Shown: positions 35,147-42,492, numbered from the stretch's first letter. The stretch is 64,000 nt of DNA from Prevotella sp. tf2-5 (GCF_900115435.1 NZ_FOWK01000009.1:1-64000), one strand, 5' to 3'. Notes: generated from the sequence alone by a model not told the origin. Made by a program: numbers and translations.

Positions 35147-35487
35147 TGATAGAAGTAATGAAGTCCAAGCTTCATTGTGTGACAGTTACCGAGGCAAATC
35201 TCAACTACATGGGCAGTATCACCATCGATGAGGATCTGATGGATGCAGCCAATCTGATAGCAGGTGAAAAGGTTCAGGTACTGGACAATAACAATGGAGA
35301 GCGTTTTGAGACCTATATCATCAAAGGTGAGCGGGGTAGTGGTTGTATCTGTCTGAATGGTGCTGCTGCCCGGAGGGTTCAGGTCGGTGATGTGGTGATC
35401 ATCATTTCCTATGCCCTGATGGATTTCGAGGAAGCCAAGACCTTCAAGCCCAGCGTAGTATTCCCCAAGGAAGGAAACAGGGTATAA
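35146..35487 (+). CDS. panD: Aspartate 1-decarboxylase proenzyme
   Basis: The product has 113 aa. It decarboxylates aspartate to beta-alanine, the substrate of PanC. The start at the second of two adjacent ATGs (35143, 35146) aligns best with the family ([20 protein letters not shown]). The self-cleavage site is Gly23-Ser24 in YMGS, where the serine becomes the pyruvoyl cofactor. A strong terminator follows. Confidence 0.96.
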   Translation: MIEVMKSKLHCVTVTEANLNYMGSITIDEDLMDAANLIAGEKVQVLDNNNGERFETYIIKGERGSGCICLNGAAARRVQVGDVVIIISYALMDFEEAKTFKPSVVFPKEGNRV

Positions 35488-35510
35488 CCATCGTATTCTT
35501 AATACTTTTA

Positions 35511-35544
35511 AAACCAGTACCCCGATTCGGGGTACTGGTTTTAT
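35511..35544 (+). terminator. panCD terminator
   Basis: AAACCAGTACCCCG pairs perfectly with CGGGGTACTGGTTT around ATT (35511-35541), followed by TTATAG. The T-run is short but the stem is very strong. Confidence 0.85.
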
Positions 35545-35778
35545 AGTGATTCTTTTTTCTTTATATTGGGATTAACCTGAGGGATATTTAGGATAATATT
35601 TATACGTTTTGTTAAGTCATCATCTTATCGTTTGTGCGATGGTTCCACACCTAGCCTGCGCCCGGAGCACGTAGGCTTAGTGCCCGTTGGTGTCAGCAGA
35701 CATGATTATATAATAAGGAATTAAAAATATATGTACCAAGTAATTAAAGTACAAACGACGATGATATGGAATCAGCAC
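35541..35778. other. Intergenic stretch with a structured element
   Basis: No gene is seen in these 240 bases. AGCCTGCG (35653-35660) pairs with CGTAGGCT (35670-35677), and ACACC (35647-35651) with GGTGT (35689-35693), a compact nested hairpin. About 40 bp on is an ATG at 35731 (MYQVIKVQTTMIWNQ) whose frame then runs antisense through the vapC-like gene. This could be a leader RNA followed by a gene start cut short by insertion of the toxin-antitoxin pair. Confidence 0.4.
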
Positions 35779-36189
35779 TTACTTTCCGCTCAGTTCTGTC
35801 AGGAACTCTGCTGCTGTCAGAAGAGGCAAGTTGCAAAACTCTGCAAAGTCTCTTCCGTTATTCGTCACGATGACATCACAACCTGCCGCCTTTGCACACT
35901 GGTATTGCAGCATGTCCTCAAAATCGCGAACTCGTTGTCCCATGGCAGCCACCAATTGAGCATCATCGGTGGGCAATACGGCAATGTATTCATGAAGATT
36001 ATGGAACAAACCATAGACATCTGTTTTCCCCTTCAGAATATACGCCATATTAGCGAAAGTAAGATAAGAGGCAGAAAGGCTCACTGTTCCATTTTTCCCA
36101 TGCTGCAAAAGTTGCTCAGCATCGTCACCATGTTCACGGCCCAGTACATAATCCACCAGGATGTTCGTGTCGAGGAATACGCGTTTCAT
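35779..36189 (-). CDS. PIN-domain ribonuclease toxin (VapC-like)
   Basis: The product has 136 aa. The PIN-domain acidic residues are visible: Asp7 in MKRVFLDTNILVDY, Glu/Asp in the central VRDFEDMLQYQCAK, and Asp in IVTNNGRDFAEF. Such toxins cleave RNA, often initiator tRNA or rRNA. Its ATG overlaps the stop of the upstream gene by 4 bp, the usual arrangement of antitoxin then toxin. It marks the left end of an accessory island. Confidence 0.88.
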   Translation of the reverse strand: MKRVFLDTNILVDYVLGREHGDDAEQLLQHGKNGTVSLSASYLTFANMAYILKGKTDVYGLFHNLHEYIAVLPTDDAQLVAAMGQRVRDFEDMLQYQCAKAAGCDVIVTNNGRDFAEFCNLPLLTAAEFLTELSGK

Positions 36190-36443
36190 CGGCTTAACAG
36201 AGCTTTAAGACGTGGGTCACTTTCAATCTCATCCTCTGTGAACGATGCGCAGCCACTCCATTTTCGGATATCTGATGATACAGGAATCGTCTTATACGGC
36301 TTCTTTGTACTTGCCACGACTTTTGTCTTTTTGGCAGGTGTCAGCGTCTTCACGAAAGTTAGCACTTTTTTCAGCATACCCTCATCTTCAGCAATGATGC
36401 TCAGTTCGCGAAGCAGTTCCGCATTCAATTGTAGTGTCGTCAT
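36186..36443 (-). CDS. Antitoxin partner of the PIN toxin
   Basis: The product has 85 aa from the ATG at 36443 (MTTLQLNAELLRELSIIAED); longer frames start upstream of the promoter. The N-terminus has a short strand-helix pattern suited to dimerisation and DNA binding. A basic middle (AKKTKVVASTKKPYK) and an acidic C-terminus (FTEDEIESDPRLKALL) would bind the toxin. No named antitoxin family is certain. It is probably autoregulated at the promoter at 36471-36478. Confidence 0.8.
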   Translation of the reverse strand: MTTLQLNAELLRELSIIAEDEGMLKKVLTFVKTLTPAKKTKVVASTKKPYKTIPVSSDIRKWSGCASFTEDEIESDPRLKALLSR

Positions 36444-36470
36444 AATCCTAATATGCTTGTTTCTTGGGTG

Positions 36471-36478
36471 CAAAGATA
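36471..36478 (-). promoter_or_regulatory. Promoter -7 box of the toxin-antitoxin pair
   Basis: TATCTTTG on the reverse strand, 27 bp before the antitoxin ATG. Confidence 0.6.
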
Positions 36479-36534
36479 AACAATTAATTCGAATAAACAA
36501 TATTTTATTAAATAAAAACATTAGACGCTTATGA

Positions 36535-36660
36535 AACGAAGTAAACTTTTAACCATTCCGCGGGCGGCAACCAGGATGCGGGCGCGGCAGGGACGGATTG
36601 CAGGAATCTGCACTTTCACCGCCCCCGTTGCAGCCCGTTTTTCTGGAATCGGGCGCCTCT
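36535..36660. other. GC-rich block of unknown origin
   Basis: About 120 bp are clearly GC-rich (GCGGGCGCGGCAGGGACGG and similar), while the flanking bases are AT-rich. A reverse reading frame of 66 codons is open across it (36521-36721) but has no promoter or recognisable product. I see no inverted ends. The whole gap 36444-37027 contains this block, the promoter box at 36739-36746 and the structured leader. Confidence 0.5.
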
Positions 36661-36738
36661 CATGCACAATTATATTATTAAATAGGTAAAAATGACTAAA
36701 AAAAGCATCCTCCGTGACCAATTTTCATGGAAAGTTCG

Positions 36739-36746
36739 TACCTTTG
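36739..36746 (+). promoter_or_regulatory. Promoter -7 box of the structured leader
   Basis: TACCTTTG; transcription would begin near 36752, at the first hairpin. No good TTTG at -33, so an activator may be needed. Confidence 0.6.
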
Positions 36747-36750
36747 CACC

Positions 36751-36945
36751 CGTGTTCTCGGAACACGAATCTTTTTATTGCTCAATTATCCTGCCGAACT
36801 GCAACCTCGTAAGGGATTTAACGAGCAAATCCAAATATCCATTGGAGCTGCGCACCATAGCGCAGACTCCACCATAGGATATTTGGGGCTGTTGCAGGCC
36901 TGGCAGGATATATGGGACGGGGTCTGCGCTTTCTTTATGCCCATA
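36751..36945 (+). ncRNA. Highly structured RNA leader
   Basis: Nested pairing is plain in the sequence. P0: 36751-36757 with 36761-36767. P1: 36789-36795 with 36902-36908. P2: 36799-36805 with 36891-36897. P3: 36806-36810 with 36821-36825. P4: 36831-36840 with 36877-36886 (10 bp). P5: 36844-36853 with 36860-36870 (10 bp, one bulged A). P6: 36911-36916 with 36940-36945. In addition 36859-36870 can pair with 36919-36930 over 12 bp (one G-U), which would exclude P5 and open P6. The secreted-protein gene starts 82 bp later. It is either a cis-regulatory leader (riboswitch or attenuator type) or a separate RNA. I match it to no known family. Confidence 0.65.
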
Positions 36946-37027
36946 CCGATAGTGCTTCCCCCTACCAGACTTTGATGAAAGAATTATAAAGTAACCATAA
37001 TACAAGAACAATTAAAAAAGAAACAAA

Positions 37028-40000
37028 ATGAGAAGTATGATCAGGATTAAACGAACATTCCATCTCATCCTCACCCTCGCCGCGATGCTCACGATGGCGC
37101 AGACGACGTGGGCACAGGAAGCAGCAGTTTATGACCTCGTCACCGAGGTGCCTACCGTCGATGGCGGACAGTCGACGAACTGGAACACTGAGTATGACTA
37201 TTACAGTTTGGTTGACGGAAACACAAGCACGGTTTACGGCATCAGCAATGCCAATCCCTGGGTGGAGTTCCATTACTCACGTGCCTTCGTCCCCAAGAAG
37301 TATTTCCTCTGGACGGGTGATAGTTGGTCCTTTGCTTACAATCCAGCAACGTGGACTATCAAGGCGAAACTGAACAAGACCGACGAGTGGACGACTCTTG
37401 CAACCGTTGACAACAGCAACGGTGACCAACTGCCAGAGGCCGACCGCACCTCGAAGGAATTCAGCATCGAAAGCAACACGAAAGCCTACAAGTATTTCCG
37501 CTTCGAGGCAACAAGAAAAAACAACGGTACATTCCAGCTTGGCGAGTTGCAGTTCAAAGAGGCAACAGAAAAGATGGAATTGACATGGAAGATGTACAAC
37601 GGTGGCGGAACAAACCGCACCGAATCCGGCAAGTCTGCCGACTTTGTCAGTAACGGCAATACGATGCGCTACTCATGGACTGGCAATCCCAGGCTCAATG
37701 TATGGAGGAATGATGGATGCGTGTTCGAAAAGCCCATCAGGGATGGACTTTCAGTATCTTTCCCATACCTCGCGGGCAAAGTGACCAAGGTTGAAATCAA
37801 TCAAGTCTATTTCGAGAACGCTGGTATGAATCTTTCTATCGGTAATGGCACCGCGAACGGGAAACTGAAGACAGGTAATAACAATAGCGAATACTATGCG
37901 TCAAGTAATGAACATAATCTGAAAAACATCACCTTTACGGGCGAAATAGACGTTGATGCCACCAATTATTTGAGATTCACATTCAGCAGAAATGGAATCA
38001 GCGACGACGAAAGTCAGATGTTTTGCTTTGGGGGAACCAATGCTGCTGTCAAGGTGACCTTGGTGAAAGCGAAGAAGGCTGCCCTCGGCCATACGTTCAC
38101 AACATCGTCCATCACCACCAGCGGCAATGTGCTGACCGCCACCTGCACCAGCGACGATGCCGACCACGTGGCCCTTTATGGTGCCAACCATCGGTACACG
38201 CTGACGCTCAACGCCGCCAACGGCATGGCCAACCCTGGCGTTCCCGTCACAGCATGGCTGACCCCTGCGGTTGGCGACTTCAACGAGGATACGCAACTCG
38301 GAGCCACGTGTACCGTCGAGTACGCTCCGCAAGGCACCTCGCAAAGCAGCAGCAGTTGGACAACGGCCGCACCTTATGTCGCAGGCAACTACACCGCCCG
38401 CGCCACCATCAGAATCAACAGCACCAACTACGTGCTGACCACGAACTTCAGCGTCATAGAAGGACACTATATTACCAACGACTACTCGCAGTTCACTATC
38501 AACAAGGCTGGAGCCATGGCGGGCGAAAACATCACCGTCACCTTCACGCCGAAGATGGGCGAGAGCCTTGCTACGCTGACCGTGACGGGCGACAACACAA
38601 GCCTGAGTCTCAACAGCGGCATCAGCGACAACGGCGACAATACCTACACCTTCGCCATGCCGAATGAGAACGTGACCCTCGGCGGCACGTTCACGTTCCC
38701 GATGAACGCCGACAACTTCGCGCAGGACGGCGACACCTACACCATCAAGAACGCCGACGGCTGGAACTACTTCTGCCAGCGCATACAGTATGATGCCAAT
38801 CTCGACGGCTTTAGCGGAAAGACCGTAGAACTCGCCGCCAACATCAGCGTGACAACGATGGCGGGCATGGTGCATCCGTTCAAGGGCACCTTCGACGGCA
38901 AGGGCAAGACGCTGACGTTCAACCGCACTGCCGATGCCATGTACACCGCCCCCTTCCAGAATACCAACGGCGCCACCATCAGCAACCTTCACGTTGAGGG
39001 CACCATCACGGGTGGCACCAATTCCTACATAAGCGGCCTGGTGGGCAGTGCTAACGGCAACCTCACCATCCGCGACTGCCACGTGAGCACCCAAATCAGC
39101 ACCACCTTCGACAGCAATACCCTCAGTTCAAACGTCGGAATCGGCGGATTCGTGGGTCTCCTGAGTTCGCAATACAACCAATGCCACATCACGGGCTGTG
39201 TGTTCGACGGACTCATCTACAACCCCAACTATTCCGGCACGACCTATGGCTGCGGCGGATTCGTCGGCTGCCTGTCAGACGACGTGTATGTTGAGCTCAC
39301 CGACTGCCTCTTCATCGAAGGCCAGTACGACAACAACGGCGGCAAGCACGAACTACTGTGGGGACATGACAACAACAAGAACAGCACCTTCTTCCACCGC
39401 ACCAACAACCAAGGCGAGGGCAAACTGACCAACTGCTTCTTCGTCGCCACGCACTTCCTGAAGCAAGGCTCGCCCGCTGTGGAATCGGCCACTGCCCCCA
39501 CCAACTTCGCCCACTTCGGCGACCCGACGACCGACTACGGCTTCCTGAAGGTGTATGGCCACACCATGGTCCTCGGCGGCAAGTACTACACGCCGATATA
39601 TGGCGACCTGGTGGAGGAATACGACTACGGCGGGGGAAAGAGTTACAACATCGAGTACGACGACAAGCCCCTCGGCATCCCCGACATCACGTCGCAACTG
39701 ACGACGTCCTTACTGCGCTACAAACGCAAGTTCACCGCTGGAAAGCCCGTGACGGTGATGCTGCCGTTCAACTTTGAGCCAAACGACTTCAGACGAGGTG
39801 GTGAAGGCGACGTTCTGACTGGTCATTTCTATGATTTCGCGGGCATCCATCTGGACCCGCAAACGAGCAAATGGATGGCCGAGATGAACGAGGTAGGCAG
39901 CGATGATGCCAACGAAGTGACCACGATGAAGGCCAACCATCCGTACCTCTTCGTGCCCACAATGAGCACGGTGCTACATCCTTATATGAACAACTTGGAG

Positions 40001-40588
40001 TACATCTACATCGAGAAATACAGCGACGGCATCTCCATCTTCACCCAGGACAACGAGGGCGGCAATAAGGTGACCCAGTATGACGGCAGCAACGAGTCAT
40101 TCCGCTGGAACAAATGGGACTTCATCGGCACCTACCAGCCGCGCTACTGGTACGACGGCTCGGACAGCGAACATCCAGCAGAGAACATAGGCGAACTCGG
40201 CAAGGTGTATGGCTTTGCAGGAGCGACCAAGGAGGTGCAAGGAGTATACAACAACACGATTACCGTCGAGGCTGGCGATTTCGTGAGGGCGAAGAGCGGC
40301 GCGAAGATACGCCCCACGTCGTGCTACCTGATGTGGACGGGCTACGAGCCCGACTATGCCCGCACTCTGAACCGCGCAGCAGCGAATGACGACACGGAAC
40401 TACCGCAAAGCATCACCGTGAAACTCATCTCTGCCAACGGTGACATTACCGGCATCGGCGAGATTGACACCAAGACGGGCGAGATATCATTTGACGGATG
40501 GTACACGCTGAACGGTGTGCGACTGAATGGCAAGCCCACGAAGAAGGGCATCTATATCAACAATGGAAAAAAGATTGTAATCAAATAA
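37028..40588 (+). CDS. Large secreted multidomain protein with C-terminal sorting-like tail
   Basis: The product has 1186 aa with a signal peptide (ends TMAQTTWAQ). Residues 30-175 look like a discoidin/F5-8C carbohydrate-binding fold (YSLVDGNTSTVYGISNANPW, KYFRFEATRKNNGTFQLGELQ). A series of beta domains follows. At about 580-830 there are GLUG-like repeats (GKTVELAANISV, HPFKGTFDGKGKTLTF, GGFVG). The tail YTLNGVRLNGKPTKKGIYIN plus NGKKIVIK is the Prevotella form of a T9SS-type or related C-terminal signal. Codons are strongly GC-rich compared with the neighbours. It is likely a cell-surface or adhesin-type protein; the ligand is unknown. Confidence 0.85.
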   Translation: MRSMIRIKRTFHLILTLAAMLTMAQTTWAQEAAVYDLVTEVPTVDGGQSTNWNTEYDYYSLVDGNTSTVYGISNANPWVEFHYSRAFVPKKYFLWTGDSWSFAYNPATWTIKAKLNKTDEWTTLATVDNSNGDQLPEADRTSKEFSIESNTKAYKYFRFEATRKNNGTFQLGELQFKEATEKMELTWKMYNGGGTNRTESGKSADFVSNGNTMRYSWTGNPRLNVWRNDGCVFEKPIRDGLSVSFPYLAGKVTKVEINQVYFENAGMNLSIGNGTANGKLKTGNNNSEYYASSNEHNLKNITFTGEIDVDATNYLRFTFSRNGISDDESQMFCFGGTNAAVKVTLVKAKKAALGHTFTTSSITTSGNVLTATCTSDDADHVALYGANHRYTLTLNAANGMANPGVPVTAWLTPAVGDFNEDTQLGATCTVEYAPQGTSQSSSSWTTAAPYVAGNYTARATIRINSTNYVLTTNFSVIEGHYITNDYSQFTINKAGAMAGENITVTFTPKMGESLATLTVTGDNTSLSLNSGISDNGDNTYTFAMPNENVTLGGTFTFPMNADNFAQDGDTYTIKNADGWNYFCQRIQYDANLDGFSGKTVELAANISVTTMAGMVHPFKGTFDGKGKTLTFNRTADAMYTAPFQNTNGATISNLHVEGTITGGTNSYISGLVGSANGNLTIRDCHVSTQISTTFDSNTLSSNVGIGGFVGLLSSQYNQCHITGCVFDGLIYNPNYSGTTYGCGGFVGCLSDDVYVELTDCLFIEGQYDNNGGKHELLWGHDNNKNSTFFHRTNNQGEGKLTNCFFVATHFLKQGSPAVESATAPTNFAHFGDPTTDYGFLKVYGHTMVLGGKYYTPIYGDLVEEYDYGGGKSYNIEYDDKPLGIPDITSQLTTSLLRYKRKFTAGKPVTVMLPFNFEPNDFRRGGEGDVLTGHFYDFAGIHLDPQTSKWMAEMNEVGSDDANEVTTMKANHPYLFVPTMSTVLHPYMNNLEYIYIEKYSDGISIFTQDNEGGNKVTQYDGSNESFRWNKWDFIGTYQPRYWYDGSDSEHPAENIGELGKVYGFAGATKEVQGVYNNTITVEAGDFVRAKSGAKIRPTSCYLMWTGYEPDYARTLNRAAANDDTELPQSITVKLISANGDITGIGEIDTKTGEISFDGWYTLNGVRLNGKPTKKGIYINNGKKIVIK

Positions 40589-40593
40589 CGAAT

Positions 40594-40599
40594 GGAGGA
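40594..40599 (+). promoter_or_regulatory. Shine-Dalgarno of the 44-aa peptide gene
   Basis: GGAGGA lies 7 nt before the ATG at 40607, one of very few good Shine-Dalgarno sites in this window. Confidence 0.65.
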
Positions 40600-40606
40600 C
40601 ACAGCA

Positions 40607-40741
40607 ATGAAAAAGAGAGCATACGAGAAACCAACCTGCAGGGTCGTAGTGTTGCAACATAAAGCAAATATCTTGGTAGGCAGTCCCTACGACGCCACCC
40701 CGCCCAACGAAATCCCCGACTATGACGGCTGGTTTGCTTGA
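40607..40741 (+). CDS. 44-aa peptide with leader-like N-terminus and VGS motif
   Basis: The product has 44 aa and lies 18 bp after the stop of the large secreted protein. An in-frame ATG at 40592 would add five residues, but the GGAGGA favours 40607. It starts MKKRAYEKPTCRVVVLQHKA, then NILVGS (Gly25-Ser26), then a Pro/Asp/aromatic end, SPYDATPPNEIPDYDGWFA. The KxxYxxP...VVxLxxxxxLLxGS pattern recurs, as I recall, in many small Bacteroidales proteins placed behind surface-protein genes; they are uncharacterised. The layout resembles a peptide precursor with a cleavable leader. No maturase gene is nearby. Confidence 0.7.
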   Translation: MKKRAYEKPTCRVVVLQHKANILVGSPYDATPPNEIPDYDGWFA

Positions 40742-40826
40742 TTAAATGCTAATGAAAATTTGGGGACTCTTGCTCTGGCAAGCGACTTCGTCGATGACTG
40801 AATGATCCACAAATGATAATAATCTC

Positions 40827-40862
40827 ACGACTGGCAGGACTCCAATTCTGTCAGTCGTTTTT
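40827..40862 (+). terminator. Terminator of the surface protein-peptide unit
   Basis: ACGACTGGCAG pairs with CTGTCAGTCGT (one G-U) and is followed by TTTTTC. Confidence 0.85.
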
Positions 40863-41008
40863 CAATCTCCATAACACAAAAACAAAAAATCCTGCTATCC
40901 CTGCTACAATGTGATTGAAATGCTTCCTTTTATAAAAACCCCTAACCTCCAACTGATTTCTTCTGAAACGCCGATGTACAGGGTGTTTGCGGGCAGTTGG
41001 AGGTTGCT

Positions 41009-41096
41009 CTAACCTCCAACTAAGCTCTCACTAACCTCTAACATAGTGGGAGGTGGGTTGGACGTTAGTGGGAGGTTGTCAGAACCTCCAACTGGT
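41009..41096. repeat. 22-bp phased array with both orientations (family E)
   Basis: Four 22-bp units begin at 41009, 41031, 41053 and 41075. The first two start CTAACCTC, the second and third end AGTGGGAG or TAGTGGGAG, and the fourth holds AACCTCCAACT. The units are less alike than in the other arrays, but the phase holds. Confidence 0.6.
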
Positions 41097-41197
41097 CTTG
41101 CGCCCTTTATTTATCGAGGTTTGCGGGATTTTTAGTGGGAGGTTAGGGGTATTATCGAAAGTTCCCGGTTTCCTTCTACATGTAATTTTTAAAACCC

Positions 41198-41274
41198 TTG
41201 TCACCGTTGCCGACTTGCAAAAGTATTTGATTGTCAAGGGATTGTGGGTAACAACATAGCGGCAACGGTGACAA
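41198..41274. repeat. 15-bp perfect inverted repeat
   Basis: TTGTCACCGTTGCCG (41198-41212) and its exact reverse complement (41260-41274) flank 47 bp containing TGCAAAAGTATTTGATTGTC. No gene lies inside. It may be the remnant of a mobile or accessory insertion site. Confidence 0.8.
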
Positions 41275-41291
41275 CGATATCTCCTATGAAA

Positions 41292-41357
41292 GTAAATTCA
41301 GTGTGTTTACTCAGTAAATTCAGTGAATTTACTTACCAAATTCACTGAATTTACTGA
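41292..41357. repeat. Tandem array, three exact 22-bp units (family A, second copy)
   Basis: Units begin at 41292, 41314 and 41336, with core AAATTCA(G/C)TGAATTTACT. The flanks TATGAAA before and GAGATAGGAG after match the array at 19951-20038, 21 kb away. Confidence 0.92.
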
Positions 41358-41401
41358 GATAGGAGGCATCGGAATAAAAAGCATCTAACAGGGGTGTGTT
41401 A

Positions 41402-41489
41402 CGAAGGCGGCACCTCCTGCCTGCGAAGGTGCCGCTTCCTCGGGTCGAAGGCGGCACATTCAAGGGTCGAAGGTGCCGCCTTCATAGGG
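41402..41489. repeat. Tandem array, four exact 22-bp units (family C)
   Basis: Units begin at 41402, 41424, 41446 and 41468, each CGAAGG followed alternately by CGGCAC or TGCCGC. Units 1 and 3 are therefore partly the inverse of units 2 and 4, so neighbours can pair as hairpins. Confidence 0.92.
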
Positions 41490-41512
41490 GAAGGGGAAGG
41501 GGTCAGGGTTAA

Positions 41513-41560
41513 GGGTTAAGGGTTAAGGGTTCACGGTTCATGGTTAAGAGTTAGGGTGAT
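41513..41560. repeat. Heptamer tract GGGTTAA
   Basis: AGGGTTAAGGGTTAAGGGTT and degenerating copies. The opposite-strand analogue CCTTAAC repeats at 47068-47098. Confidence 0.8.
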
Positions 41561-41568
41561 TAGCAAAT

Positions 41569-41678
41569 GAAGGCTTTAATCGGGTCGAATAAAGCCCTTA
41601 ATCGGTATGAAAGTGGGCTTTAGTCGGTAACAAAACAACAGTTAGTCGGTAACAAAGTGGGCTTCAGTCGGTAACTGA
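41569..41678. repeat. Tandem array, five exact 22-bp units (family D)
   Basis: Units begin at 41569, 41591, 41613, 41635 and 41657. The shared core is (T/C)(A/T)A(G/A)TCGG(T/G), and the last three contain AGTCGGTAAC. Third and fifth units share GTGGGCTT. Confidence 0.9.
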
Positions 41679-41792
41679 TTTATATGTTTTTCTTTTTGGT
41701 GTTGAAGGCTTTTATAATTATATACATGCAAAAGTACACAAAAGTGAGCAATTTACCAAGAATAACACACCTTTTTTACATTCTGAATAAAT

Positions 41793-41836
41793 AAAGGACG
41801 GTTCTTTGACTCAATAGTCCAAAGAACCGTCCTTTT
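41793..41836 (-). terminator. Terminator of the mmd operon
   Basis: AAAGGACGGTTCTTTG (41793-41808) pairs with CAAAGAACCGTCCTTT (41819-41834). On the reverse strand the stem leads into TTTATTTATT. Confidence 0.85.
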
Positions 41837-41880
41837 GAATGGACAGCCATGCTTGTTGTTATTAGTATATTCGCTGAGGC

Positions 41881-42315
41881 TTATTCGATAACCACCAGTG
41901 CATCGTCCTCCATGACAGACTGACCAGGATTAACGCATACGGCAGTCACCTTACCAGCTTTCTCTGTCTCAATATTATTAGCCATCTTCATCGCCTCTAA
42001 TACGACAACGGTATCACCGGCTTTCACTTCGTCGCCTACGCTGACACACACTTCTGTGATGACACCGGGAAGGGGAGCCTTAATGGCGTTGTTGGAATTG
42101 ATGCTGGCAGAGCTTCCGGAGTTCTCAGAGTTCTCGGAGCTTTCTGCGGCAACAGGCTTGCGCACAACAACTTTCTTCTCCTCTACAGGTTCAGGCTCCA
42201 TCTCCACCTTATATACCTCACCATTAACGGTGACAGTAGCGGTATTCTCGATAATATCATCAATGGCTACCTCATATTTGTTACCATTGATGGTATACTT
42301 ATATTCTTTTTTCAT
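41881..42315 (-). CDS. Biotin carboxyl carrier subunit
   Basis: The product has 144 aa. It carries biotin for the MmdA-type carboxyltransferase. The biotinylated lysine is in EAMKMANNIE. The N-terminal region (MKKEYKYTINGNKYEVAID) is followed by a flexible Ala/Ser/Asn linker. Residues about 57-65 of the linker (SENSENSGS) come from three 9-bp repeats (42119-42145). It is the last gene of the unit, with a strong terminator. No membrane beta subunit follows. Confidence 0.93.
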   Translation of the reverse strand: MKKEYKYTINGNKYEVAIDDIIENTATVTVNGEVYKVEMEPEPVEEKKVVVRKPVAAESSENSENSGSSASINSNNAIKAPLPGVITEVCVSVGDEVKAGDTVVVLEAMKMANNIETEKAGKVTAVCVNPGQSVMEDDALVVIE

Positions 42316-42327
42316 AATGAATCTGTT

Positions 42328-42477
42328 TTATGGGTGTTCTGTCATAGTCAGGGCATATCCGTTCCATTGAGTCTGTTTCTCTTGTATCGTAATGATACCA
42401 GGTTCCTTGTCATGGACATTGTTCCCCTTGTACTCATGAAGAGCAAGAGCTATGGCAGCATAAATTTCATTCTTCAT
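42328..42477 (-). CDS. 49-aa conserved protein in the mmd operon
   Basis: The product has 49 aa. It starts MKNEIYAAIALALHEYKGNN and continues VHDKEPGIITIQ, then TQWNGYALTMTEHP. I recall similar short proteins at this place in Bacteroides and Prevotella carboxyl-transfer operons. The AxALALHEY helix resembles the small OadG-like subunits, but no clear membrane segment is present. It sits between mmdA and the carrier gene, 12 bp from the latter. It probably bridges or stabilises the complex; this is inferred from position. Confidence 0.75.
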   Translation of the reverse strand: MKNEIYAAIALALHEYKGNNVHDKEPGIITIQEKQTQWNGYALTMTEHP

Positions 42478-42492
42478 ATGTCATGTCTTTAA

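Larger units (their letters stand above)
40742..41880. other. 1.1-kb intergenic region made of repeats
   Basis: I see no credible gene. From left to right it holds the terminator at 40827-40860; AACCTCCAACT/AGTTGGAGGTT motifs in both orientations (40933-41150), partly in 22-bp phase; a 15-bp inverted repeat at 41198-41212/41260-41274; a family A array; two further 22-bp arrays; a telomere-like GGGTTAA tract (about 41513-41540); and the terminator of the reverse operon. A reverse TACTTTTG box at 41729-41736 could be an orphan promoter. Confidence 0.75.

Noticed and set aside
35731..36534. 267-codon + strand frame over the toxin-antitoxin pair
   Set aside because: Most of it is antisense to the PIN toxin and antitoxin. 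Only the first codons are unexplained and are reported as an orphan start.
37901..39094. 397-codon open frame on the reverse strand inside the secreted-protein gene
   Set aside because: It is antisense to a longer gene with signal peptide and C-terminal tail. GC-rich codons with GCC and GAC leave the opposite frame open; its product is Gly/Val/Arg-rich with no family.
41402..41678. Possible CRISPR array in the repeat region
   Set aside because: Units follow directly with no unique spacers, repeat families differ, and no cas gene is present.
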